Source: Streptomyces violaceusniger (lineage in GTDB: Bacteria; Actinomycetota; Actinomycetes; Streptomycetales; Streptomycetaceae). From it: DNA of 64,000 bases. Every line of letters starts with the position of its first letter. Within the stretch, counting starts at the first letter, position 1. Of this stretch, positions 52,691 through 60,974 are shown one piece after another. Location of the stretch: positions 1,736,001 to 1,800,000 of the forward strand of contig BJHW01000001.1 in the NCBI GenBank assembly GCA_005405945.1. The letters are read 5' to 3'. A model generated the notes under the pieces. It saw only the letters and a program-made list of their open reading frames with translations. It made no database searches and was not told the DNA's origin. The position numbers were made by a program, and so were the translations under genes.

Positions 52691-54615
52691 TCAGCGCACG
52701 GACTGTTCCGCCGTGCCACCGCCCAGACCGTCGACGTACGCGGCGATCCAGGCCAGCGGCGCGTTCCAGTTGATGGTGATCTCGTTGGTGGAGAACGCCA
52801 TCAGGCTGTCGGTGTAGCACATCGCCGGGGCGCAGCCCTTCAGCTTCTTCTTGGCCACCGGGTCCTGGAGCCCGGAGTTCGGGCCGCCCGCCAGCGAACC
52901 GGGTGCCGGGTGCGGCAGCCGGTGGTCGCGCTGGTGGGCCCAGAAGCGGTGGTGCTGGTTGTGCGAGTCCCGTTCGCCGTAGCCGGTGACATAGGACTGG
53001 TTGAGCGGATTGCCGCCCAGCAGATAGTCCATGCCGCGGAGCACCGCGTCGAGGTAGCGGGGCTTGCCCGTCAGGTCGTGGGCGGTGGCGAGCACGATCA
53101 TGTTGTTGAGCACCTGGCTGTTGGAGCCCCACTCGTACGTGCCGTCCTTGGGCGCGTACGGCACACCGTAGGCCGACTTCGCGGAGTCCGCGGCGTAGCG
53201 GTCGGCGGCCTTCGTCACCATCGCGCGCACCTCGGCGCGCTGCTCCGCGGTGAGCTTGTTGGGGACGGTGGCCAGGTCCAGCGCGCCGAGGCCCGCGGTC
53301 GAGGCCCACGACATGCCGCCGCCGCGCGGGAAGAGCGCGCCCACGTCGTGGTGCAGCGGCGAGTCGAGCACCGCCTTGGCGTAGGCGTGGTCGCCGGTGG
53401 TGATGAACAGCTCGGCCGCGGCCCAGTAGAACTCGTCGCCGACGTACCGGTCGCCGTAGGCGCCGCCCCCCGTGGAGTCCTTGTCGCTGGCGTAGATCTT
53501 CGGATGTGCCTTGGCCGCGTCCCACGCGGCCCGGGCCGCGTGCAGACAGCGGGCGGCGAACTCCGGGTCGTAGGACTTGAACAGCCGGGCGCTCTGCGCG
53601 GCGGACGCCGCCAGGTTGAGTGTGGCCGCGGTGGACGGCTTGTGCAGCTCGCGCTGCTGCTGGTCCCGGTCCGGCCGGGTCGGGAACCCCGTCCACTGCT
53701 TGTCGTGCACCTTGTGGAACGCCATACCGGCGAGCGGCTTGCCCTTCGGCACCTGCATGCGCAGGAGGAATTCCATCTCCCAGCGAGCCTCGTCCAGGAT
53801 GTCCGGAACGCCGTTGCCACGCTCGGGCACCCGGAGCCGGCCGTCGCCCAGCGGCGCCGCGTCGACGCCCTTGGTGGTGCGGGTGCGCTCGTAGGCGGAC
53901 ATCAGCTGGGCCACCGAGATACCGCCGTTGACGACGTACTTGCCCTGGTCACCGGCGTCGTACCAGCCACCGGCGACATTCCGGCGGTAGTCGCACACGC
54001 CCTTGACGCACGGGACGTCGGTGTCGCCCCGGTGCGGGGCCGCCTTGTCGTGGCCCGCGGGACGGGCGTACTTGGCGCCCACCAGGTCCTTGTCGATCTT
54101 GATGCCACTGCGGTTGTGGTAGAAGTACGCGAGCGCGTCGCTCCGCAGCGAGTCGTAGAGGTGGTCACCGATGGCGAACGGCTCGCTTGTCTTCCCGTCG
54201 ATGGTGATGGTGTAGCCCTCGCCCGCGTCCGTGACCTTGCTGAAGTCGAACGTCTGGACGTGCCGACGGGAGCTGGGGTCCACGCCCGCGGGGTGGTGGT
54301 CCCGTGCGCTCGCTCGGTCCCGTCGGCGGCCCGGAGCGTCCAGGTCAGCGGCTTGGTGGCGGGGGTGACGACGGTGCCCTTCTTGGGGCCTTGGGTCAGA
54401 TAGCCGACCTGGTTCACCCGCACCGGCGAGCCGGTGTCGACCTTGGGAGCGGCCGTCCCGGCTCCGTGCCGCGCGTGGTGGTCCACGGCGCCCGCCGCGG
54501 GCGCGGCCAGGGCGCCGAGGGTCAGTCCGGCCGCGACCGCCGCGCCCACCATGCGTCGGCGGCGGCGGTCGGTCCGATCGGGGGTGATCCGTGCGCGAGG
54601 AGCGGTAGCAGACAA
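52691..54615 (-). CDS. Secreted GH9 endoglucanase (cellulase), one frameshift
   Basis: The joined product is about 640 residues. An Arg-rich N-terminus ([15 protein letters not shown]...APAAGA) is a signal peptide, possibly Tat-type. A CelD-type immunoglobulin-like domain follows ([20 protein letters not shown] to [12 protein letters not shown]). The (alpha/alpha)6 catalytic barrel shows [17 protein letters not shown] with the catalytic base Asp pair, [10 protein letters not shown] and HHR near the active site, and [14 protein letters not shown] with the acid Glu. I place the start at TTG 54615 behind GGAAG, because it gives the signal peptide. One missing C in the run 54290-54293 breaks the Ig-like domain; unbroken readings span 53902-54615 and 52691-54625. 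The likely role is extracellular cleavage of cellulose or related beta-1,4-glucans. Confidence 0.85.
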
Positions 54616-54781
54616 GACTCAGCACTTCCGGGGGTTCGGCGTCTTTTCCGTCCCTCAGAGGCTAGGAAGAGGCCCTGGCCTGCGGCTTCGTACGCTTAGC
54701 GGAAATCCGGGTACACCAGGTGACCGGGGCCGGCCTCCTTCGATCGAGGTATGTCAGGAGGTGAGCCGCGGTGGCGGCGGG

Positions 54782-56055
54782 CTACCAGCGGGCGAGGTCC
54801 GCCTGGAAGGACGGGTCGAAGCGCCGCATGTACCCGGTGTCATCGCGGTTGCGCAGTCCGCACCGGACGTAACTCTCATGCAGGCGGGCCAGGGCGTCGG
54901 GCTCCAGCTCCACACCGAGGCCGGGGGCGCCCGGCACGGGCACCGCGCCGTCCACGAAGGTCAGCGCGCCGTCCACGATCACGTCCTCGGTCTTCCACGG
55001 CCAGTGGGTGTCGCAGGCGTAGGTGAGGTTCGGAGTGGCCGCGGCGAGGTGGGTCATCGCGGCCAGGCTGATGCCCAGGTGCGAGTTCGAGTGCATGGAC
55101 AGGCCCATGCCGAAGGTGTCGCAGATGCCGGAGAGCAGCTTGGAACGGCGCAGCCCGCCCCAGTAGTGGTGGTCGGAGAGGACGACCTGGACGGCGTCGA
55201 CGGCCACCGCGGGGCCAGCTCGTCGAAGGCGACCACGCACATGTTGGTGGCCAGCGGCATGGGGACCTCGCGGGCGACCGCGGCCATGCCGTCGATCCCG
55301 GGGGTGGGGTCCTCCAGGTACTCCAGCACGCCCTCGAGCGCGCGCCCGGCCTTCACCGAGGTCTCCGTCGTCCAGACGGCATTGGGGTCCAGGCGCAGCG
55401 GATGGTCGGGGAAGGCGCGGCGCAGCGCCCTGATCGCCTCGATCTCCTCCTCCGGGGGCCGGACACCGCCCTTCAGCTTGATCGCGGTGAAGCCGTAGTC
55501 GTCCACCATCCGGCGGGCCTGCGCCACGATGGCATCGGGGTCGAGCGCCTCGCCCCACTCGTCCGGCTCCTGGCCGGGGTGGGCGGCCCACTTGTAGAAG
55601 AGGTACGCGCTGAACGGGACGGCGGACCGCACGGCGCCGCCGAGCAGGTCGCTGACCGGGCGGCCGATGGCCTTGCCCTGGATGTCCAGGAGCGCCACCT
55701 CGAACGGGGAGACCACCCGGTCGACGGTGCTGCTGGTGGTGATCATGCCGGTGAGCCCGGAGCCGCCGGAGCCGCCCACGCGGTCGATGACCCGCTGGAC
55801 GCGCTGGTGCAGCTCCTCGGTGGCGAAGGCGTCCAGCCCGACGATCTCGTGTCCGACGGCCGCCAGGCGCTCCAGGTGGAGCTCGTCGGCGTAGGTCTCG
55901 CCGAGCCCGGTCAGGCCCGCGTCGGTGTGGATCTGCACGATCGAGCGGAGCGCGAAGGGCTCGTGGACGCCGACGGAGTTGAGCAGGGCCGGGTCGCGGA
56001 AGGCGACGGGGGTGATGGTGACATCCGTGATGCGCAGGGGTGCTCCGTCAGACAT
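54782..56055 (-). CDS. gudD: Glucarate dehydratase (enolase superfamily), one frameshift
   Basis: It dehydrates D-glucarate (often also L-idarate) to 5-keto-4-deoxy-glucarate, the first step of glucarate breakdown. The joined product is about 424 residues. Visible are TAIKLKGGV (catalytic Lys), LRLDPNAVW and YLEDPTPG (Mg2+ ligands), PLATNMCVV, SDHHYWGG (catalytic His) and MSMHSNSHLG-like sequence, here LSMHSNSHLGIS. ATG 56055 fits the family N-terminus (ITDVTITPVAFRDPALLN). One missing C in the run 55211-55214 splits it; unbroken readings are 55054-56145 and 54782-55591. It is divergent from a glucarate permease pseudogene across a 212-bp gap with a palindrome. Confidence 0.88.
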
Positions 56056-56070
56056 CGACGTCCATTCATA

Positions 56071-56084
56071 CAGTTGAACAACTG
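56071..56084. promoter_or_regulatory. Palindromic operator in the gudD-permease intergenic region
   Basis: CAGTTG and CAACTG are perfect inverted arms around AA, 16 bp upstream of the gudD start codon. The position suits a repressor (GntR- or IclR-type, by analogy with other sugar-acid operons) that shuts off gudD. No regulator gene of that kind lies nearby. Confidence 0.45.
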
Positions 56085-56186
56085 ATAGATAGGTGAACCC
56101 TATCAAGGGGCTGCCCTGTCGAAGAGCAGCCAAAACGCCTGCCACAACTCATGTGACACAGCGTGGAATTGTTGCTTCCGGAGTCA

Positions 56187-56214
56187 TTGACCGGCGGAAC
56201 GGTGATCGTAAGGT
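56187..56214 (+). promoter_or_regulatory. Possible promoter for the glucarate permease gene
   Basis: TTGACC (56187-56192) and TAAGGT (56209-56214) are 16 bp apart. Transcription would begin near 56221, about 47 bp before the start codon, with GAGGAG at 56255-56260 as ribosome site. Confidence 0.45.
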
Positions 56215-56267
56215 CCGCACCCCACTTCCGTGGATTCATGTGCGTGAACGATGCGAGGAGAGCCGCC

Positions 56268-57153
56268 ATGGTGAATCCCCCCGCCCCCCGACCGTGACGC
56301 GGCCGCCTCCTCGGAGCTCGTCCAACGGTCCGTGACCAAGTTTCTGCGACGTGTGATGCCCATCCTGGTCATCATGCTCGTGGTCAACCGGATGGACCGC
56401 ACGAACGTCGGCTTCGTCCAGGACGACCTCAAGGCCGACATCGGCATCGGAAGCGCGGCCTAAGGGCTCCCAGCCCGCCTCAGCGCGGCGATCGAGCGGG
56501 ACCGCGAGGCGCGCAGCCGCGAGCCCCAGGTGTCCAGGCTGCGCCTGGTGGTCCGCCCCCAGGCGCTGCTCACCGGCGTGTTCTTCGCCATGGCGCTCAC
56601 CGGATACGCGATCACCTTCTGGCTGCCGAGCCTGGTGGACGACATCGGCGGGCTCTCGCCCTTCCAGATCGGGCTGCTCACGGCCATTCCGTGGATCTGC
56701 GCGGTCATCGCGATGTACACGATGAGCCGCTACACCGACCGCGTGCCGGACCGTCGGCCCTACCCCTCGATCGTGCTGGTGCTGTCCGCCATCGGCACCT
56801 TCCTCGCCACCCTGGGCTCCCCGTGGTTCGGGCTCGCGGCCGTCACCCTGGCCGCCGTCGGCAGCAAATGCGCCGCCAACCTCTTCTGGCCGCTGGCCCA
56901 GTCCATGCTCGACCTCAAGGTCACGGCCGCGGGGCTCGCCGTCGTCAACTCCCTCGGCAACCTCGGCGGCTTCGTCTCCCCCACCCTCTTCGGCTATCTG
57001 GAGGAGACGACGGGCAGCACCAACGGCGGCCTCTACGCGCTCTCCGCGGCCTCGCTGCTCGCCACCGTCGGCGTCTGCTTCATCCGCCGCGGCAGCGGCC
57101 GTGGCGGAGCGGAAGCCGCCGAGCCCGCCCCCGTCCGGACCGTCTCCGGGTGA
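56268..57153 (+). pseudogene. Glucarate/galactarate-type MFS permease, broken by an internal deletion and a stop
   Basis: The N-terminus (SVTKFLRRVMPILVIMLVVN, MDRTNVGFVQDDL) and C-terminal half (MALTGYAITFWLPSLVDDIG, helices 7-12) are those of the anion:cation symporter family, which includes GudP. After IGSAA the frame hits TAA at 56461, where the family has Tyr-Gly-Leu. It then jumps straight to the sequence of the central loop (LSAAIERDREARSREP). About 150 residues, transmembrane helices 2-6, are absent. The two parts are in the same frame, so the loss is in frame apart from the stop. A missing C near 56284-56289 also shifts the first codons. A large deletion cannot be explained by homopolymer miscalls, so the transporter is probably dead unless the assembly collapsed here. 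Codons 56530-57153 remain open. Confidence 0.75.
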
Positions 57154-57203
57154 CCCCGGCGGCCCCGCCCGGATCCGTGTGGTTCCGGGCGGGGACGTCT
57201 CGG

Positions 57204-57524
57204 TCAGCGAAGCCCGGACGCGGACGTGGGCACGGCGCGCGTGACCTGGATCTTCTCCCGGAACAGCAGTTCGTCGACCCGGGGCCCGATCTCCCGCTGC
57301 CACCGCTCGCTCTGGTAGACGGCCTCGTAGAGCCGCACCCGCTCCGCCTCGTCGGCGAAGCGCCGCATCCACACATAGCCGTCGGGGTCCTCCTCGTCGA
57401 TGAACGAGGCGATGACGTTCATCCCCTGCGACGTCTGGAAGGGGATCACCACCTCCTCCATGAAGCTGACCCACTCCTCCCGGCGGCCGGGCCTGGTCTG
57501 GTAGCGGCGGATCTCATAGAACAT
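57204..57524 (-). CDS. NIPSNAP-family protein
   Basis: The 106-residue product is a ferredoxin-like alpha/beta-barrel protein of the NIPSNAP group (MFYEIRRYQTRPGRREEWVSFMEEVVIPFQ, with WVSF and the Phe-Gln-rich middle). The function of these small proteins is poorly known; they often sit beside oxidoreductases. ATG 57524 has GAGGAG close upstream. It follows the MDR oxidoreductase gene by 86 bp on the same strand and may share its transcript. Confidence 0.8.
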   Translation of the reverse strand: MFYEIRRYQTRPGRREEWVSFMEEVVIPFQTSQGMNVIASFIDEEDPDGYVWMRRFADEAERVRLYEAVYQSERWQREIGPRVDELLFREKIQVTRAVPTSASGLR

Positions 57525-57573
57525 GCGCGTCTCCTCGGGCTGGTGTGACGGGTGGCGGGAAGTGGCCTCGGGC

Positions 57574-57601
57574 GTCGGCCGTCGGCCGTCGGCCGTCGGC
57601 C
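57574..57601. repeat. Tandem heptamer repeat
   Basis: Four perfect head-to-tail copies of GTCGGCC lie in the 86-bp gap between the NIPSNAP and MDR genes. They are non-coding, so copy-number slippage should be neutral. Confidence 0.8.
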
Positions 57602-57610
57602 GTGGAACGG

Positions 57611-58579
57611 TCAGGCGCCGGTGCGGAGCACCAGCTTGCCGCGGGTGTGGCCATCCTCCCCCTGGCGGTGGGCGCGGCCGGCCTCCTCCAGCGGGAAGAC
57701 GTCCTCGACCTCGACCTCGACCGCTCCCTGGTCGATGAGGTCGGCGATGGTGGTCAGGGCCGCGCCGTCCGGCTCGACGAGGAAGGGGCTGGTGCGCACC
57801 CCGCGGGCGTCCGCGGCCTCCCGCAACTCGGGGCTGACGCCACCGGGGACGGCGACCAGCAGTCCCCCCTTCGTGAGCACCTTCAGGGAACGGGTGCTGG
57901 TGGCGTCGTGCTCCTCGCCCAGCAGGTCGATCACCACATCGACGTTCTCGAGCGTGTCCTCGAAGCGCTGCTCGGTGTAGTCGATCAGCTCCGCCGCTCC
58001 GAGCCGGCCGAGCCATTCGTGGCGGCCCTCCCGGGCGGTCCCCACGACCGTCGCCCCCAGGTGCCGTGCGAACTGGACGGCGAAGTGGCCGACGCCACCG
58101 GCGGCGGCGTGCACCAGAACCCGCTGCCCGGCCTCCACCTTGGCGGTGTCCACCAGGATCTGCCAGGCCGTCAGCGCCGCCAGCGGCACGGCGGCCGCCG
58201 CCTCGTGGCCCAACGTGGCGGGCTTACGGGCGAACTGGCGGGCGGGGGCCGTCACGAACTCCGCGTAGCCACCCGCCTGACGGGGGAACCACGGCATCCC
58301 GTACACCTCGTCACCGGGGGCCAGCGTGGTCACCCCGAACCCGACTTCCTCGACCACACCGGAGACATCCCAGCCCAGGGTGAACGGCGGCTCGCCGAGC
58401 ACGCCCGCCATCCCGCCGCCCTGACGGGTCTTCCAGTCGACCGGGTTGATGCCGGCGGCGCGCACCCGCACCAGCACCTCGGTGGGGATCGGCTCCGGCC
58501 GCGCGACCTCCGCGACGCGCAGCACCTCCGGGCCGCCGAGCGCGTCCTGTACCACCGCACGCATCATGGACCTGGACAC
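57611..58579 (-). CDS. Zinc-free MDR-family NADPH:quinone oxidoreductase-like enzyme
   Basis: The 322-residue product is a medium-chain dehydrogenase/reductase. The GroES-like N-terminal half has AAGINPVDWKTRQGGG and LGWDVSGVVEEVG. The Rossmann half has [20 protein letters not shown] for NADP binding. No zinc-ligand cysteines are present, which points to a quinone or enone reductase. It is divergently transcribed from an HxlR-type regulator across 138 bp, a common arrangement in which the regulator senses reactive electrophiles or quinones and represses the reductase. Met at 58579 is close to a second Met pair at residues 5-6. Confidence 0.85.
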   Translation of the reverse strand: MSRSMMRAVVQDALGGPEVLRVAEVARPEPIPTEVLVRVRAAGINPVDWKTRQGGGMAGVLGEPPFTLGWDVSGVVEEVGFGVTTLAPGDEVYGMPWFPRQAGGYAEFVTAPARQFARKPATLGHEAAAAVPLAALTAWQILVDTAKVEAGQRVLVHAAAGGVGHFAVQFARHLGATVVGTAREGRHEWLGRLGAAELIDYTEQRFEDTLENVDVVIDLLGEEHDATSTRSLKVLTKGGLLVAVPGGVSPELREAADARGVRTSPFLVEPDGAALTTIADLIDQGAVEVEVEDVFPLEEAGRAHRQGEDGHTRGKLVLRTGA

Positions 58580-58654
58580 GTGTGCCTCCTGAGCTCATCC
58601 GTATCGTTCGCGCCCGCTCTCCGGGCGCGCTCGCACGCTAACCTCGGGGACCTG

Positions 58655-58690
58655 GTTACCCACAAGGGACACTGCTACCTTTTGGGTAGT
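58655..58690. promoter_or_regulatory. Probable HxlR operator between the divergent genes
   Basis: GTTACCCA (58655-58662) and TGGGTAGT (58683-58690) form inverted half-sites. The second half-site also makes a tight palindrome with CTACC (58675-58679). On the minus strand TTGTGG (58665-58660) with GTTAGC 17 bp away is a possible promoter for the oxidoreductase, so a protein bound here would block it. Confidence 0.45.
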
Positions 58691-58717
58691 ACGAAGCGGC
58701 CCCGGAAGGTTTCCTCC

Positions 58718-59092
58718 ATGAGTACGCGATGCCACACGGGCCAGCACGCCCATCATGATGTGTACGAGGCCCAGTGCCCGTGCCGCGCCATGCTGGACCT
58801 GCTGGCGAACAAATGGTCGGCGCTGGCCATCGGCGCCCTGGAGGACGGCCCCCTCCGATTCGGCGCGCTGCAGCGCCGCCTCCAGGGGGTCAGCCCCAAG
58901 GTGCTCACCCAGACGCTGCGGCGCCTCGAAGACGCCGGGCTGGTGGAGCGGACCGTCTACCCGGCCGTCCCGCTCCACGTGGAGTACGAGCTCTCCTCCC
59001 TGGGCCACAGCGCGTCCGTTCCGCTCAGGAATCTGCGTCTGTGGGTGGAGGACAATCTGGATCTCACCACCACGGCCGCTAAGCCGATGTAG
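58718..59092 (+). CDS. HxlR-family winged-helix regulator
   Basis: The 124-residue product has the HxlR winged helix-turn-helix (CRAMLDLLANKWSALAIGALEDGPLRFGALQRRL, then GVSPKVLTQTLRRLEDAGLVERT). Two cysteines near the N-terminus (CPC just before the first helix) are typical of family members that sense thiol-reactive quinones or aldehydes. ATG 58718 is preceded by GGAAGG. It is divergent from the quinone-reductase-like gene, which is its most likely target, along with itself. Confidence 0.88.
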   Translation: MSTRCHTGQHAHHDVYEAQCPCRAMLDLLANKWSALAIGALEDGPLRFGALQRRLQGVSPKVLTQTLRRLEDAGLVERTVYPAVPLHVEYELSSLGHSASVPLRNLRLWVEDNLDLTTTAAKPM

Positions 59093-59176
59093 ACGGCGCC
59101 GGTCCCCTGCCGCCGCCGCCCGCCCCCCCCTCAGCACCCACCCCGTGGACGGGAGGGCGCCCTGTTCCGGGCCCTG

Positions 59177-59833
59177 TCAGGCGGTGGGAGCGGTACGGAT
59201 GGCGGCGATGTCGAACTGGAGGCGGACCTTCTCACTCACCAGGGCGCCGCCCTCGGCCAGCCTGGCGTTGTAGGTCAGCCCCCATTCGGAGCGGTTGATG
59301 GTGGTCGTGCCGTCGAAGCCCGCCCGCTGGTAGCCGAAGGGATCCGTGACATGTCCGATGTAGGTGAGCTCCAGGACGACGGGGCGGGTGACGTCCCTGA
59401 TCGTGAGGTCCCCGGCCATGCGGTAGACGTCCGGGCCCGCGGTCTCCACGGCGGTGCTGATGAACCGGATGTGCGGGAAGGCTCTCGCGTCCAGGAAATC
59501 CCGGCCCATCAAGTGGTCGTCGCGCTGCTCGACACCGGTCTGGACACTGGCGGTGGACAGCAGGACCTCGGCCCGGGAACGGCGCGGGTCGCGGCCGTCG
59601 AAGTAGAGACGGCTCTCGAACTCCGTGAAGGCGCCACGCACCGTGCTCACCATGGCGTGCCGGACGGAGAAACCGATCCGGCTGTGCGCCGGGTCGACGA
59701 TCCACTCTCCGGTGAGAGCCGCGAGGCCGGGATCCGGCAGAGCGACGGCGCCGGACGTCGCCCGAGTAGTGGGGGCCGCCGGTGCGGCGCTGGCGATCGC
59801 GCGGCGGGCGGTACTGCGGCTGAACAGGTTCAT
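59177..59833 (-). CDS. YceI-family lipid-binding protein
   Basis: The 218-residue product has the YceI lipocalin-like barrel (WIVDPAHSRIGFSVRHAMVSTVRGAF, then SIQT-like TASVQTGVEQRDDHLMGRDFLDA, and ITRPVVLE-like RDVTRPVVLELTYIG). These proteins bind isoprenoid-type lipids. The N-terminal ~40 residues are Ala/Thr-rich and not a clear signal peptide. A -10 TAACAA with -35 TTGCGT (59842-59870, minus strand, 17-bp spacer) puts the transcript start within 2-3 bases of the ATG, so the mRNA is probably leaderless. Confidence 0.87.
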   Translation of the reverse strand: MNLFSRSTARRAIASAAPAAPTTRATSGAVALPDPGLAALTGEWIVDPAHSRIGFSVRHAMVSTVRGAFTEFESRLYFDGRDPRRSRAEVLLSTASVQTGVEQRDDHLMGRDFLDARAFPHIRFISTAVETAGPDVYRMAGDLTIRDVTRPVVLELTYIGHVTDPFGYQRAGFDGTTTINRSEWGLTYNARLAEGGALVSEKVRLQFDIAAIRTAPTA

Positions 59834-59872
59834 GCCACCCGTTGTTATTTCAACTTACGGGATGACGCAACC

Positions 59873-59906
59873 CTTGATCAAGAGCAGATACTCAAGGATC
59901 TTGAGT
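59873..59906. promoter_or_regulatory. Two palindromes, probable operator of a MarR-like regulator
   Basis: CTTGATCAAG (59873-59882) is a perfect palindrome. ACTCAAG-GAT-CTTGAGT (59890-59906) is a second, built from the same CTTGA half-site. Their centres lie about 20.5 bp apart, two helical turns, on one DNA face. They lie next to the YceI promoter and upstream of the thioesterase start. A MarR-type factor is my guess; none is encoded in the window. Confidence 0.5.
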
Positions 59907-59942
59907 AAGTGTCTGCGATGTTACCCCGAGGAGAAGCCCCCG

Positions 59943-60734
59943 TTGACGACCGATAGTTACTACGAGCCGATCGACGAGCACCGCTACAAGCCCACCTCCC
60001 ACGTCAGTGGCGCCTGGAGCACCGAGGAACAGCACTTCAGCCCGCTCGGTGGCCTCATCGTCCATGCCATCGACCGCCACCTCGCCACCCGTCCGGACAC
60101 CGGGCTGCTGCTCAGCCGGATCAGCTTCGACATCCTCGGGCGGCTCGCCCTCGACGAGTGCGAGATCCGGGTGGAGACCATCCGGCCCGGCCGCACCATC
60201 GAACTCCTCGAGGCCGTGGTGCTCATCGCGGACCGTCCCGTGGTCCGGGCCCGCGCCTGGCTCCTCGCCGCCGTGGACACCGCTTCCGTGGCCGGTGGCG
60301 CCGGGGAGCGGCTCACCCCTCCCGAGAAGCTCGAACCCTGGGCGATGGGCTCGCTGTGGCCCGGCGGGTACATCGCCTCCCTGGACTCCCGTCCGCTCGG
60401 GCCGCGCGAGCCGGGCCGCGCGACCGTCTGGGTCTCCACCCCGCTCGACCTCGTGGCGGGGCAGACCAGCACCCCGCTGGCCTCGTACATCGCGCTCGTG
60501 GACACCGCCAACGGCATCGCCGTGCGGCAGTCGCCCACCGCCTGGATGTTCCCCAACGTCGACCTGACCATCCACCTCCACCGGCAGCCCGAGGGCCGCT
60601 GGACCGGGCTGGACACCACGGTCACCTTCGGCGGCACCGGCCAGGGCACCACCAGCACCGTGCTGCACGACCTGCGCGGTCCGGTCGGCCACGCCCAGCA
60701 GATCCTCACCGTCCGGCCCCTGCCCGGCACCTGA
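59943..60734 (+). CDS. Acyl-CoA thioesterase-like (TesB/hotdog-type) protein
   Basis: The product is about 263 residues and appears to be a double-hotdog thioesterase-family protein (GGLIVHAIDRHLATRPDTGLLLSRISFDILGRL, VETIRPGRTIELLEAVV, MFPNVDLTIHLHRQPEGRWTGLDT, GTTSTVLHDLRGPVGHAQQ). It probably hydrolyses an acyl-CoA in the cytosol; its substrate is unknown. I start it at TTG 59943, behind GAGGAGAAG, because upstream codons show no family similarity. It is divergent from the YceI gene and followed by a stem-loop. Confidence 0.78.
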   Translation: MTTDSYYEPIDEHRYKPTSHVSGAWSTEEQHFSPLGGLIVHAIDRHLATRPDTGLLLSRISFDILGRLALDECEIRVETIRPGRTIELLEAVVLIADRPVVRARAWLLAAVDTASVAGGAGERLTPPEKLEPWAMGSLWPGGYIASLDSRPLGPREPGRATVWVSTPLDLVAGQTSTPLASYIALVDTANGIAVRQSPTAWMFPNVDLTIHLHRQPEGRWTGLDTTVTFGGTGQGTTSTVLHDLRGPVGHAQQILTVRPLPGT

Positions 60735-60749
60735 CCGCGCACGGGAAAG

Positions 60750-60772
60750 GCCGCCACCGGCGAGGTGGCGGC
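60750..60772 (+). terminator. Stem-loop terminator after the thioesterase-like gene
   Basis: A perfect 9-bp stem GCCGCCACC / GGTGGCGGC encloses the loop GGCGA, 16 bp after the stop. Confidence 0.75.
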
Positions 60773-60784
60773 TCCCCCTGTACG

Positions 60785-60920
60785 ATGAGCCCGCAAGCAA
60801 CGAACCACTCTGCCTGACGCAGAGCTGGCGCGACCGCTCGGCGGCCGCGGTCCTTCAAGCCCCCTGATCGGCGCGGACCCGGTATCTACCCCGGTCCAGC
60901 GCGAGAGGACAGCTCTCGGC
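60785..60920 (+). promoter_or_regulatory. Structured 5' leader with a small upstream frame before the MFS gene
   Basis: Four stem-loops follow one another: CTCTGC/GCAGAG (60808-60824), GACCGC/GCGGTC (60832-60852), GGACC/GGTCC (60875-60897) and CGAGAG/CTCTCG (60902-60918, extendable by GCGC pairs). A 10-codon frame, ATG 60785 to TGA 60817 (MSPQATNHSA), ends inside the first hairpin. This resembles a translation- or antibiotic-responsive attenuator ahead of a transporter gene. TACGAT at 60781 could be a -10, in which case the small frame would not be transcribed whole. I recognise no known riboswitch class. Confidence 0.45.
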
Positions 60921-60974
60921 GCACTCCGCCACGCCGGCCCGGGTGCGCTACCAGGCGGCGGAAAGGCGTCGGCC

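Noticed and set aside
52910..54403. Rightward 497-codon frame opposite the GH9 gene
   Set aside because: The GH9 catalytic motifs are on the minus strand; this is an antisense shadow.
57574..57601. CRISPR-like array at the heptamer repeat and at 62368-62440
   Set aside because: Units are too short, and spacers are absent or 1-5 bp; no cas genes are present.
60781..60960. A tRNA in the region between the thioesterase and MFS genes
   Set aside because: The hairpins do not form a cloverleaf and there is no T-loop GGTTCGA-type sequence.
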